Shown piece after piece: positions 40,119 through 52,053 of a stretch of DNA of 64,000 bases. Under the pieces are notes generated by a model. It had not been told where the DNA came from and made no database searches. It worked only from the letters and a program-made list of their open reading frames with translations. The position numbers were made by a program, and so were the translations under genes. Every line of letters starts with the position of its first letter. Positions within the stretch are counted from its first letter, which is position 1. The stretch comes from Myoxocephalus aenaeus (taxonomy: Eukaryota > Chordata > Actinopteri > Perciformes > Cottidae), in NCBI GenBank assembly GCA_038501785.1, contig JBAMJR010000085.1, positions 1,381,001-1,445,000 of the forward strand, in the 5' to 3' direction.

Positions 40119-41216
40119 TCAATGCTTCCCAAGTTTGCCTCTCCTCTTCCCTCCAGCTTTACCTCCTTGACCCCCCTTTCCTCCTTGACCCCCTTTACCT
40201 CCTGCTTTACCTCCTGGACCCCCTTTACCTCCTTTGCCACCCTTTCCTTTGCCCCCACCTCCTTTCCCACCCATGCTGCCTTTGCGTCCCTTCTTTGACC
40301 CCTTCTTGAATTTGGCTGCGGCCTCCTCCCTGTTCTCCTCCCTCATCTGCTTGTTGACGGCCATGTCGATGTTCATCATGGGCTTCTTGCTGCCCATGTG
40401 CTTCAGGAGCTCCAGCTGCTTCTGCTTCTCGTTGGAGAAGTTACCGATGAGGGGTTCAAACTTCCTCTTCTTGCCCGTGTTCCTCGGTGGCTTCTCTTTC
40501 GGCAGGCGGTCCTGGAACCGGCCCACGGACGCCGTGGAGGTCTTGGCCACATTCACGGCTCGGACCAGGTCTTCCTTGGACTGCTGGGGCATGGGGATCA
40601 GCCCCACGCCGGGCAGCTTGATCTTCTGCGCCCTGGCGATGTTCTTCAGCCGGTTGAACTCGTTTTTGTCCACTCGCTCCTTCTTGGCATAGGCGCGTTT
40701 GGCGAACTGGTCCTCATTTGGGTCTGCGGTGACCGGCACCTCGATCAGCCACTCCTTGGTGTCGTCCTTGGCCCTCTGGTAGCCCCAGCGCCTCCTCCAG
40801 TCCTTCGCGGTCTCGTCCCACACCAAGTTGGTCTTCTTCGTCTTCTGGATGCCTTTCAGCTTGGCAAACTCTTCCCATTTTGTGGGAGGTCTGGGCTTCG
40901 GAGGTGGTTTCTCTCTGGGCAGCGGGGTCGTCGTGTCCGGTAGTTTGGTCACGATCGCCTCCTCGATCCTCTCCGAGGGCTGTTTCCAGATCTCGTTGAC
41001 GAGCAGCTGCGTGTTGTCGCGAGCTAACGAGCGCAGAAAGTCCTCTTTCTTCTGCCCCCTGAAGTCCCGGGACTCGATGCGGGTTTTGTCGCAAGCCAGC
41101 AGGTTACCGATGTCAAACTCCAGGTCCAGCTCTTTGTGGACGGAGATGCTCTTGAGTTTCTCTGCTTCTTCTTGCTCAGCTTTAGCCAGCAGCGCTTCCA
41201 CGCTGCACGCGGCCAT
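40119..41216 (-). CDS. rrs1: Ribosome biogenesis regulatory protein homolog (Rrs1)
   Basis: Rrs1 works in the nucleolus with Rpf2 to bring the 5S RNP (5S rRNA, uL18, uL5) into pre-60S ribosomes. The single-exon frame encodes 365 residues, the human protein 365. The ATG at 41216 gives MAACSVEALLAKAEQEEAEK, matching the human start after its first residues. An upstream GTG at 41243 is in frame but is not a likely start. Conserved blocks are LARDNTQLLVNEIWKQPSER, TNLVWDE, WRRRWGYQRAKDDTKEWLIE, DQFAKRAYAKKERVDKNE, STASVGRFQDRLPKEK and GKKRKFEPL. The C-terminus is a lysine/glycine repeat of about 45 residues (GGKGGKGG-type units), longer in glycine than in human. Intronless, as in mammals. It sits head to head, at a distance of 17 kb, with crh. 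Confidence 0.97.
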   Translation of the reverse strand: MAACSVEALLAKAEQEEAEKLKSISVHKELDLEFDIGNLLACDKTRIESRDFRGQKKEDFLRSLARDNTQLLVNEIWKQPSERIEEAIVTKLPDTTTPLPREKPPPKPRPPTKWEEFAKLKGIQKTKKTNLVWDETAKDWRRRWGYQRAKDDTKEWLIEVPVTADPNEDQFAKRAYAKKERVDKNEFNRLKNIARAQKIKLPGVGLIPMPQQSKEDLVRAVNVAKTSTASVGRFQDRLPKEKPPRNTGKKRKFEPLIGNFSNEKQKQLELLKHMGSKKPMMNIDMAVNKQMREENREEAAAKFKKGSKKGRKGSMGGKGGGGKGKGGKGGKGGPGGKAGGKGGQGGKGGQGGKAGGKRRGKLGKH

Positions 41217-43309
41217 GTTGGTAGAGTGCTGGGTGACGTTCACGCTGCACGTGCGGCAGAGGAAAAACAGACTCGATCACATCCGGGTCACAGTTCGCGT
41301 GGAGCAATACCACTTACAGCCACAAGAGGTAGAGGTTGCTCCATTTAGTTGGCTCTGTGATGAGAAAAACGAACTAAAATACACATTTAACATCCCGAGG
41401 GGAAATGTTGTGCAGTAGTTGCAATGCAACATGGGAGGAGTGCAAATATTAAAAAAGATAAGATAACAATAAGGTGCAAATCCAAAATATATATATAATG
41501 CCAAAGTCATTAACTATGGATGTGTCTTAAAATGTATTCTGTGTGCAACTGTTATATAGGAAATAATCCAAAAAGCACTGAGGTGTCGAATAAATACATA
41601 ATAAAAACAATCCTAATACAAATATAATTGTATCAGTAATCTTTTCGATCCCCTCCAGACATGTTTCAATAACATTACATCTTTCCCTTCTCCCTCAATG
41701 ACAAATCCAGATTATGCAAAATATGTATTATTTCAAGTGTGTGTGTGCACTGGAGTTCCAAGTTGTCACACTTGTCCTGATTGCATACTGGAACAATGAC
41801 TGGCTATCGAACTAGACGTCACAAAATCATCTTGTGCCTATACGTACACGCCTTCAAGGTGCCGAATTGGATATTCAGAGTATTAATATCGGCACTGCGA
41901 TCATGCAGCGGTAGTTTGCAAGCAAATTATTAAATTAGCAAATTATTAAAAGCAACCTATTAAAAAGAAATGCTTGCAATCTCGTAAATAGCATCTTTAA
42001 ACTGAGATTTGAGGTGAGCACATAAAAAGTGTTCCCCCCAATGTGAAAACCACCTTTCAGTATCAAACTCTGAACATACATAATTCTGGACAGTGAAGCC
42101 CAAACATTTACTGTAACAATGAGCAAAACATCTGAGTAGAGGGGGACACTTTTTACTTTGAAATCAAATTTACAAAAATACTGTTTGTGTGTAGATAATT
42201 GACCAAATAACACAATGCTGTGCGTAGTTGCTGTTCTGCAGATTTTGAGACAGATTTGGGTGTGCACACATTTGTACAATTGACAAAGTTCAAATGACTA
42301 ATATTACATCAGTGGCAACCCCCAGTGCAGGGACACTTCAATAAGACAAATCAATATAAGTGATATAATAATGAGTGAAAGTTCTTTTCTCTGTGAGTTT
42401 CTTTGCTGTAACTCTTATAGTGGCGACACATCATTTTAAAGTTCTGGAGTTGTGATACATTTTAGAATAGGATTACTAGAAGTGTTTCCATGAGATATTA
42501 AATTCACTGAAGTATAAATATCCTTCCTTGTCTCTCATGTATTCTGTATGTAATCCATAAGATTCAGGGCTTGAATAACTCTATTTTTGTCCTTGTCTCC
42601 ACTAATTTGGAGAAGACGAGGAGGGGGAGGACAATTGACTGGCTGCTGGTGGCTCAAAGACGATGGTGTTATTATTTTGGGCTCCAGTAATTACATTCAT
42701 CGCCACACTTGCCATGTGAATGCTAACACTCTGACAGGCACGGAGATAAGGTCACAAGTGATGCTGTGTTTGGAAATGCGTAATTAGTGGCCCAAAGTCC
42801 CTCTTGTGATTTAGAATAGGCTATACGGTCCTCTGTGATGGGAATGTATATCGTCTAAAAGCTCCCAATTTAAACATGTCCACTAGTTGGCTGCTGGCGT
42901 CACAGCACGTGTCACCCACTGTCTCCACAAGTGTTCAAGGGGTTTTGCTGAATTTTGATCCAGCGTGAATTCAGCCAAACAGGATTACTTTCCTTGGTGT
43001 TTCTTTTATGGAAGAATAGACAGCACAGGCCGAATGAAGTCCTCTATGAAGCAAAGCCATTCGCACTCTCAGTGTCCGTGTCTCCACAGCTCTTAAATGT
43101 GCTTAAAGGATAAGATTAAGAAATAGTTTACTCCATAACACATCACTGCTTTCATGTGGAAACCCTCCTCATAGGTTTGAATTTTTTTCATTGGTTACTT
43201 TCAGTTAAAGGAGCTCCAAGACTCTTTTTATTCTGAGATCCTGAAAAATTGACATTTTGGACACTCAGGAGTTTAAATCTGCATTATACTCTATACACAG
43301 ATAGACCTT

Positions 43310-43752
43310 TTACTGAAGTAAAAGAAGCAATACCGTTGTGTAGAAATACTCTGTTACAAGTAAAAGTAATCTTTAATAATTAAAGTTTGACTTCAGTAAG
43401 AATACAAAAGTATTAACATCAAAATGAATATAATAAAAGTGGAAGCACTCACTCTGCAGAATGGTTCATTTCCGAATAATAGTCTAATGGATTATATTTA
43501 CTGATGCATTAATGCAGAAGAGTAATTATTTATGATGTAATTGGTAAAGGTGGGGGTAATGTTATATTTCATAATATAGCTTAATGATCATGTTGAATTA
43601 TATTTTGTATTAATAATCGGAATCAGCAAAGTAATTAACTAAAGCTTTAACATAACTGCAGGTGAGCTAAAAGTACAACACATGTATTATGCAATGCTGT
43701 GGAGTTAAAGTATAAAGGAGCAGAAAGTAACATTCAAGTACCTAAAAATGAT
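43310..43752 (+). repeat. Dispersed percomorph repeat
   Basis: Motifs AAGTAAAAGTAAT, CTCTGCAGAATGG, TACTGATGCATTAATG and TTGGTAAAGGTGGGG appear in the order I associate with a common percomorph interspersed repeat. Family name not assigned; boundaries approximate. Confidence 0.6.
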
Positions 43753-45742
43753 ATAGTTGATAAAATCCTCTTAGTCCTTTTCTTTCCCTCATATCAGGTA
43801 TTCAAACGCCACATTCAAAACCTGTATTGAACAGTCACACTCTCCTTATGCCTTTCAGATTCAATGTTAATGTGCTCTATGTGATTTTTATATGTGACTG
43901 TAAATTACGCTGCCATTTTGACCAGGTCTCTCCTGTAACATATCTAATGTATCGGTTAAATTAAGACAAATACACAGACAAAAACACATCAATTCCAATC
44001 TCTATCTCTTTCATTTTGGACTGACTGGACAATCTATTATACATTTCTGGCCTATGTCCATAATTCAGCTGCATCTGCAACAGGCGATGCCCTGTCAGTG
44101 TTTGCATGTAAATAGCACTTTATTTCATCAGTTACTACCACATAAGTGTCACCAATTGTCATCCAATCTTCATCTTAAAAGAGATCCAGAAATAGCTGAG
44201 ATATAATGAAGACTTTTTTATGAATGAATACATTTTGTGAATGGTTCACTAAGCAGGGACAAACCCATAACTCTAACAGGATCAGTGGTGTGCATTATTC
44301 AGAGGACTACAAAGACCATTCATGCCACATATTATATTCTATTTATAGAATTAAGCACGTGCAGTTACAATGTTTGCATTTGTCCACTTCATTTGAATTT
44401 TTTCACACAGTTTCAATCGTATAAATTATATTAAATGTATCTATTCTGCATCTCTTCACAGAGAAAATTTTAGTCATGAAGATCTATGGGCATCACATTT
44501 TGTCTTTAAATACCTACTGACTGGTGCCCACCACGATCCATGAATCACAGGGGGAAAGAAAGGACATTCATTCATGCAAAAATTAGCCAGAGGCTTGAAA
44601 CTTCCTTCTCCTTCAAAAAAAGTTGACCTGTTAACATCAAAGACGAGGTGAGAGCGCCGGAGGGCCAGATATAAAAGGAGGGCAAAAAAAATCTCATCAG
44701 CACCATCCTGGCATAAATCAGACGTGATAAGCTGCTGACAATTTGCTCCTGTATTTATAGTTGTTGTATTATTACATATAATTCTTAGACCTACTTGGCT
44801 GGAGGACAGAGAAGTTGTCTTTGAAACATTTCTTTCTCCAGGATTTTGTGGAACACCATTCTGTTTGTTGTCTAAAGAAAATAACATGCTTTATTCATAA
44901 CAGACCATGGGTTGAAGTCTGCCTTTTTCTCCAGGAAAATGAGTGCCTAAGCATGTAGAAGAGGATGTTCAAGCTTCACACATGTCACCAAGGCATGCAT
45001 ATAGCAGGCTTTGGATAGATTCGCCACTGTGGTAACTATCATGGGTAACAGCTTCACATGACATGATTTCTCAGAGTGGAATCAATAAAAGGGACTGTCT
45101 GTCCAAGTTAACCCTAAGCCTGCTCATGCAAAACAAAAAATCCACATGACTGAGCTGTTAGCTGATAGGCTTAGGCACTTTTGTCTATTACAGTCACTAC
45201 TTCCTGTTTCCATGGCGAAAGGGAAATGAGCGTCCCTTGGCAAACAGAGTTTAGCTGGATGACAGTTGAGGTCAGAGCCTTTATTGATCTGCTGTGGTTG
45301 GGGCAGAAACACCATTTGGCCCTGTGCGATGCCTCACAGACGCCTGCTGCTCTCAAACTACCGTCTGCTCCGCGTGGTATCTCACACTTTGAGAAGGACA
45401 CGTCAGAAGATAAATGGCATTATCTGTTTGTTTGTTTTTTTGCAGGCTATAGGGACATCAAAAAGGGGGCTTCACTTTGCTCTTTCAGAAGTTTGTGACA
45501 AAAGATGACAAACGGTATTCCTGTGTTTCTTTGGCAGGTATTACCCATCTCTCAGGAGCCAGGCCACATTAGTGTTGCAGGTGAGCAGGAAACACAGCTG
45601 TGGTCTCCCGGAAGTGCACACCCTCTCCGTTCAGGTGACGCGGGTGACACAGTTTAGATGCACCCCAAAAACCTGGCTGGGTTCCTAGAACCAGCAGGGC
45701 GTAGAGGGGTGAGTCCTTGAGATATCATTCCTGCCACATCGG

Positions 45743-45743
<1 letters not shown>

Positions 45744-45777
<34 letters not shown>
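45744..45777. repeat. (GT)n microsatellite
   Basis: Pure GT run of about 17 units. Confidence 0.95.
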
Positions 45778-45780
<3 letters not shown>

Positions 45781-46287
45781 CAGTGGCTCCATGCTGGATG
45801 TTGGAACCAGACGGAACTGGTTAGTTTCTGGTGTCATGGCAACTTACAGAGGTCATCCCTCAATTTGGTATTCAGCAGCACTGTGGGCTTATCGCGGTGA
45901 CATCATCGGGTACGCCCTGGACTCTGTTAAGTCGGGGCCTTCACCGAGTTGCCCCACAACTTTGTGAAAGTAATGATGAAATGATGAGAAGATTTGTCTG
46001 TCTCCTTCATCTACAGCTAGCGCTTGTTTCTATATGTTTTTGCAGGATTTGCAGGTCTAGTTTCCATTCTATCAATATTATAATTATTTCAAATTGATAA
46101 GTGCAAATACAACCATCAGTGTAATATGACTGTATAGCCACCAACAAAGTAAGAAAGACTGAGCTTACTAGACCTCTGTAGCTCCTCCCCTCTCCTTGAG
46201 GCTAGCAGCTCGAAGCTACTTTATCTCACATTAGCATAACACACCCAAATCAATTTTAAGCTAAATTGGTGGAGTATACAGTTTTAA

Positions 46288-46585
46288 AGGAAAAGCTTGA
46301 TGTTTTGAGAAATATGTTTACAAGTATTGCTTTATTATGAGATGAATACAAGTTTGAAAATAAATATCGTGCTCATGTCTAAATATGAAGCTACTGGCAG
46401 CAGTCAGTTAGCGTAGCTTTGCACAAAGCTTGGATACAAGGGGAACCTCTAAAGCTCACACATTTTAAATCTTGTTTGTTTGAATCACAGAAAAACAAAG
46501 TGTTGAAACAACACATGGTTTTAAGGGGCATTACAGCCTACTGGACAATATCTTAGCCGTGCCCAGTAACTTACTGAAGTAACAC
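46288..46585 (+). repeat. Dispersed percomorph repeat
   Basis: It contains GGCAGCAGTCAGTTAGCGTAGC, CCTCTAAAGCTCACA, ATCTTGTTTGTTTGAATC and GCCGTGCCCAGTAACTTACTG in the order of a repeat that is widespread in percomorph genomes. Moderately diverged copy. Confidence 0.65.
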
Positions 46586-49500
46586 CTTTGTACAAATTTA
46601 AAGAAAAAGAGCCAAAGTTGATGTTTTCCAGTTGTTGTTGTGGGCTAAGCTAAGTTAACAGTAATGGTCGTAGGCTCGTATTTAGCAGATCGATATGAGA
46701 CATACACACAGAAAGAGAAAGAGAGAGGAGCAGAAAACCAACTTTTGCCAAACCTCTGCAGCTTCAGGTGTCATCCAGCATCTCGGGTCGAGCCTGAGAA
46801 ATCCTCTTTGAAGCTTTGGTGCAACTCCAATAATGAGGGGGCTGAGCGCGGGGCCCCATACGTGAGGGGCATCCAGGGCCCCTATTGATCCCCCGTTAAT
46901 TAGTCCATAGGTGCACATTGGCACATAATTAGACTGATACTGATCTTAATGAATGCAGACAGCCACTAATTCCTCTCAGGAATTGTTCACTGCAGGAAGG
47001 ATGTAGAATTTGGTCAATCAGACGTTATCCTGTTTTGGTAAAATTATGCTTTTTATAGATATAGTTTACACAGATAACAGCTGCACAGGATGCATATGTA
47101 TAGCACATCACTGTCTTTTAATGCCATTTAATGAGCACTGATCAATCTTTGTAAAAATGTTGCTTATAAAACGAAAACAAGCCACCCTCATAACGTATCC
47201 TTCACATGCTTTATCAAAGACAAGAGGGCTTTTAGCCACTAAGTGCTACTCAACTTGACGCCGACTGATTTGATGGCAATGGACCATGGGGAATGAAAGA
47301 ACAAAAAAAAGAACAAAAAAACCCAATACGGATAGAAATTGTTCAACAAAATATGCGTTCTGACAAGTGTCAAATTGACCGTTTCAGGGATGCACTGAGG
47401 ACACAGAGGACGTGCTGTCGTCTCCCTCGTCATGCCCTGCTGATGTTTCATGACGGATTTTGTAGTCATTCGGATATTTTATCTGTCTGTTGAACTTCAA
47501 CTACTTACTACCTAAGTGTTGATTGGGAGATGCAAGTCAGGATATATAGGACTGTTTCAAATCAGTGACACAGAGAGCAAGTCTTCCTTTGGTTTCTTTT
47601 CACGCTCATCGCCATTTTTACATTTTAAATTTATTCTGCTGGAGTCTCTGAAGCTTTCACATTTCTCCCCCTTTCTATCTCTCTAATTAGGCAATCCATT
47701 AGTCCATTTCTGACCTTACTTACACTTGATTGCCATTAGCACCTGCAACAGGTGATGCCATTTGACTATTTGCATGCACTCTTTTGTATGATATATTGAG
47801 TGCAGAGCATTGCACCCTGAAGAGGATGATATTCCAAGACGACCACCAGGGAATAGTGACTTTGCTCTTGTGCCATTCAACAGGAGCTACTCCTCCTGTA
47901 TCAGTCAATGTTGTTGAATGAGACAGAGGAGCGGTGCTCATTAGCAAAAGGGCAGGAGTCACCTTGCTCCACTCATCTTCAGGGCCACTGTCACTTATCG
48001 CTAACAGAGTGTCAGTGTGTCACTGGCATGCTAAGCATATGATCATCAGAGCAGAGGATCGGTGACGGTGATACGTAGTCCTTCTCGTGCTCTCATGACT
48101 GTGTCCCTCAAAGTGATTCCTGTCAGCCCAGTTTGCTTTGTTCTCCAAAAAGTTGTCTGATCAATGCTGTGATTGTATGTCGGTCACGCACCCCACAACC
48201 CTTTGGCCTGACATGATGCAACAGTCACTAATTGCAAGCTACATTCACACAACCACTCTTGTAGCATGACAGACGCCGAAGCATCAGGATCCCTGGGGAC
48301 ATTCTTGAGCTATAAATAATATGGATCACATACATCTATGCAGGGACCCTCAAGGAACGGTATGCTCGCTTTGATATGTAAATGTAATCCTTGCTTTCCC
48401 CTCCTCTGTGCCCTAGAGTTTGAGTAAGTGAAACAATTTAGAAGAATTTCACAAATCGTCAGGTTTAGACTACTTAAACACCCGAGATTCCTTAAATAAC
48501 ATTTGATCTTAAACTTCATCATTTGACAATTAATACTGAAGTTGTTAGTCTGTACGTTCGGCTAATTTGACTATGAACTGCCAACACTGATTTGCATTTA
48601 AGAGCCAATCGTGAGCATTAGTAAGTGGTGTACAGAACGTCGAAAACCTAATGAAAAATGGCATTCATACAGCATTACAATTACAAATACAAAGTTTAGT
48701 TATGCATGTGTTGATTGCCTATAAGCAGAATGTGTCAGTGTGCATTTGCAAGGCAACATGAGGCCCTGAACAGAAATCGTGACAGCGGGCTCTCAACGCG
48801 TGTCAAAGTGCGTCAGCAAAGAGCGGCCCTGGACACAAATGGACACTTTAAAGTATAATTGTTAAGTGCCTCCAAAGAACAGCTTCCAATATAAAAACGA
48901 AATTGAACTGCCTTAGCTGCATGTGACACTGAATGAGTGTCAAAAGGTCTGACTAAAACTGTAGGTGGTGAACTTGCAAAGCTCAGCTTGAATGTATGGA
49001 AGTGCTGCCTCTCAGAAACCGCTTTTGTAAACTATCTAATGCATGTGCACAAAGAAGCGAAACCTTGTGTAAGGAGCATAAAACCTGCACCCCTGAGAAA
49101 TGAAAAGATCTGAACATCAATGAACCTTTATGGGGAGTTTGGGATCTCAGCGTGCAAAGCAAATTTCCACCTTCTTCATCCTTCAAAGAGGGATTTTCTT
49201 CTATTCAATAAACACACTTTCAGACCGTGACAGCATCTAAAGAAGGTTTGAATCTGTTTTCAAAGCAAAGTGTGATGCTGCTCCCCTGTTTGGTATTATT
49301 TGGTGTTTCTGTTATTTTGGCCACACTTGCTCAGGCTCTGAGTTTAGATGTGAGGTGATGGCTTTTTTGAAATGTGGTACTCCTGCTGCCAGTGAAGAAT
49401 GCCGTAAAAATGAATTGTGATCAAGATGGCAGAAGTCTGTAATTCTCTGAGGAAAAAATGGGTCTTTCATTTCCATTATATGAAGTCACTTCAAATGACC

Positions 49501-49599
49501 GAAGGTCTGTTACGAGATTACCACACACACACACACGCTCACACATTTACTTTTTCACTCCAACAAGCACCTCACAGTGTAAACAAACATCACCATGTA

Positions 49600-50010
49600 C
49601 AAATAAAGAATGAGGTCATCAGTGAGGTTGACAACGTGAAGTACTAAGGAATCATCTTAGACTCACATCTAAGATTTGATAAACAAGTGCGTAAAATCAG
49701 CAAAAAAGTTAAATAAAATCTTAACTGCTTCAGATTCATCAGAAAGTATCTGCCCTTCAGTACAGCCCAGCTTTACATGCATGCCATGATATTCTCACAC
49801 CTATCATGCATCACTAGCTGGTCACAAGCCTCACAAACAACTATACAACCCATCATATCACAGTATAACCAGACATAAAAAAATATGGACAGAAAACTAA
49901 TGAGGTGGCACCACTGTCAGAGCTCGAAAAAACACTATGTTCAGCTTTATAAACTATTCCACCTTAAAGCCTATTTTTAAATGTGATGTCCATATCAAAT
50001 AAAGTCAAGT
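49600..50010 (+). pseudogene. Fragment of a LINE reverse transcriptase
   Basis: Translated with frame changes and stops, the plus strand gives GIILDSHLRFDKQVRKISKK, FRFIRKYLPFSTAQLYMHAM and then RKLMRWHHCQSSKKH. This is the order of motifs at the C-terminal end of L2/Rex-type LINE reverse transcriptases (Y-LGI-LDS, NLR-FR-IR, MI-SH). It is broken and carries no intact domain. Only the 3' part of such an element is present. Confidence 0.55.
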
Positions 50011-50826
50011 CATGTGTGCTAATTATCTAGTTTTAAATTCAATTGTTTTTCTCAAGAATTCTCTGGAACACAGATTTATGGATAGTTTACGTTCAAGTTT
50101 CATTAGCTCGTTGCCTCTGCACACGGTGTCAGTAGAAGGTAATGCAGAGCGACAGCCACAAGGCCTCAACTCAAATATAACCTGATGATTCCGTGTCACA
50201 GCTGATGTAGAACAGATAACGGATGCCGGATCATCCTGTGATTCTTTTCATGCAGTTATAGGCGAGGAGGAGGGAGTGCAACAAAGCAGCGTCTTGACTC
50301 TAATCGTGTGAATCACCTCCGGCTATGTACAACCTACTTGTGGTTAGTTAGGCTCCTATTCATTCTGCCCGGTTTGAAAGCCATTGCCAACCCAAGTTAA
50401 ACTAAACTACGTCCACCCCGTTGCTCATTGTTATATCACACAACTCATTCAGGCAGATGGCTGCATATACACAGTCTCAGCTCAGCTTGCTTTCTGCTGG
50501 AGGTTTATGAGTGTATTCACTGTTGTGAGCATGATAGAAACACATACCCATGGATACATGCACGAGTACTGGGATAAAAAAGAAAAAGGAGTGCACAGTG
50601 GAGAGTGATGGCTTCCAGCTCAATGCAGAGAAAGAGATTGGTGTTGTGCCATTATCCAAATCCCTCATCTAATTAATGTTTACATAACTGTGGCTGATGT
50701 AATTCATAATTCCATGATGAGAGGTCAAGGAGCTTGGGGAAGCCCACCTGAGTTGCCAATCGTCTGTGTGGGAGTTGCATGCACAGCCCAGTGAACTGGA
50801 CACATCAGGACGGATTGAGAGGAGAA

Positions 50827-50829
<3 letters not shown>

Positions 50830-50915
<86 letters not shown>
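50830..50915. repeat. (CA)n microsatellite
   Basis: Pure CA run of about 43 units, the longest dinucleotide tract in the window. Confidence 0.98.
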
Positions 50916-50918
<3 letters not shown>

Positions 50919-52022
50919 TTACAAAACACAGCTTGCAAACAGCGTTCACAGAGCAGTTCAGTAATCAAATTAAAAGTTTGTGGAGAACTTGTTGATCACA
51001 AGCTTTTGGCTATGACCATTGAATACCTTCTCACCGCACACTGATTAGTATGTAAAAGTAGAGAAAAAAAATTAGCTATCGAAGTACTCAAATGTCATGA
51101 CCCAAGCTTAAATTAATTTCTTCTATTTACAGTATTCGGCAGCAGAACCAGATCTAATAACCCGCAGCCATCACACAGCACTTAGTGAGTTTTTAAAAGG
51201 CGCTGTAATTTATTTGTTAAGGTGAACTGTGAGGTGGAAAAAAAGATCCGGCATGGCAAAGATGCAATTTTTGGATACTGGAGAGGCTTTTCTAAAGATT
51301 ACGAAGATGGTACAATGTGAACCTTATAACAAAGAAGAGCATTATTACATGACCGGGCGTCTCCTCTGGGCTCAGACACAGCGGTGCTTAAACATATCAG
51401 GATGCAACGTCTTTCACAAGGTCACTATGCTTGGCAGCATAACAAGTGCCTGGCAGCTGCAATTGAGAGCATTCAAACAGAAAAAAATGTTTTACCTAGA
51501 AGCCACTTACTTTAGAGTAAAGAGTTTTTACTTATTTACCTAAAGTTAAGGTAGCTAGGACATTGGGACATCCATGGGAAATCCTCGTGAAAAACGGAGA
51601 TAAAAACTATAAATTATCATAGAGATGTATACCATATCATCACTGTGCTGTGTGCCGTGAGCAAGGAGTCTGACTGATACGTCGGCTTGAGAAAGCTGAT
51701 ATTGCCTGTAGCTTTTACCCCGCAGATGAGTAGGAATAACAAGAAATCACACGTTAGAAATGTCCGATATGCTGAGATAAATGAGAAAATGGGTCGCAAG
51801 TCTTATGATATGACACCAATTCACTCTATTGCAGAATCCCTGGTGCTGGCCTGTAGTTTTTTTTATTTTGTTTGGATTAACAAACAAATTACAACTAAAT
51901 TAAATAGTGAGCTTCACAACTGTTTTCTTATTTCCCCAAAAGTTAAACTTTTCCTTTAGGGTTCCTCATCCATAAGGATACGGTTACACCAGATCCTCTG
52001 ATGCTAAATGAATAAAAAAAGG

Positions 52023-52023
<1 letters not shown>

Positions 52024-52050
<27 letters not shown>
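52024..52050. repeat. Poly(G) tract
   Basis: 27 consecutive G. The length is unreliable in most sequencing methods. Confidence 0.9.

Positions 52051-52053
<3 letters not shown>

Noticed and set aside
41217..41243. Nine-codon N-terminal extension of rrs1
   Set aside because: It would start at GTG, whereas the ATG at 41216 matches the family's N-terminus.
40398..41418. Several long frames opposite or overlapping rrs1
   Set aside because: All are shadows of the conserved rrs1 coding frame in GC-rich sequence.
50669..50964. Open frames made of alternating Cys-Val or Thr-His
   Set aside because: They are translations of the (CA)n microsatellite.
51229..51543. 104-codon plus-strand frame in the rrs1-crh spacer
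   Set aside because: No domain, no splice context, and AT-rich codon use; probably chance.
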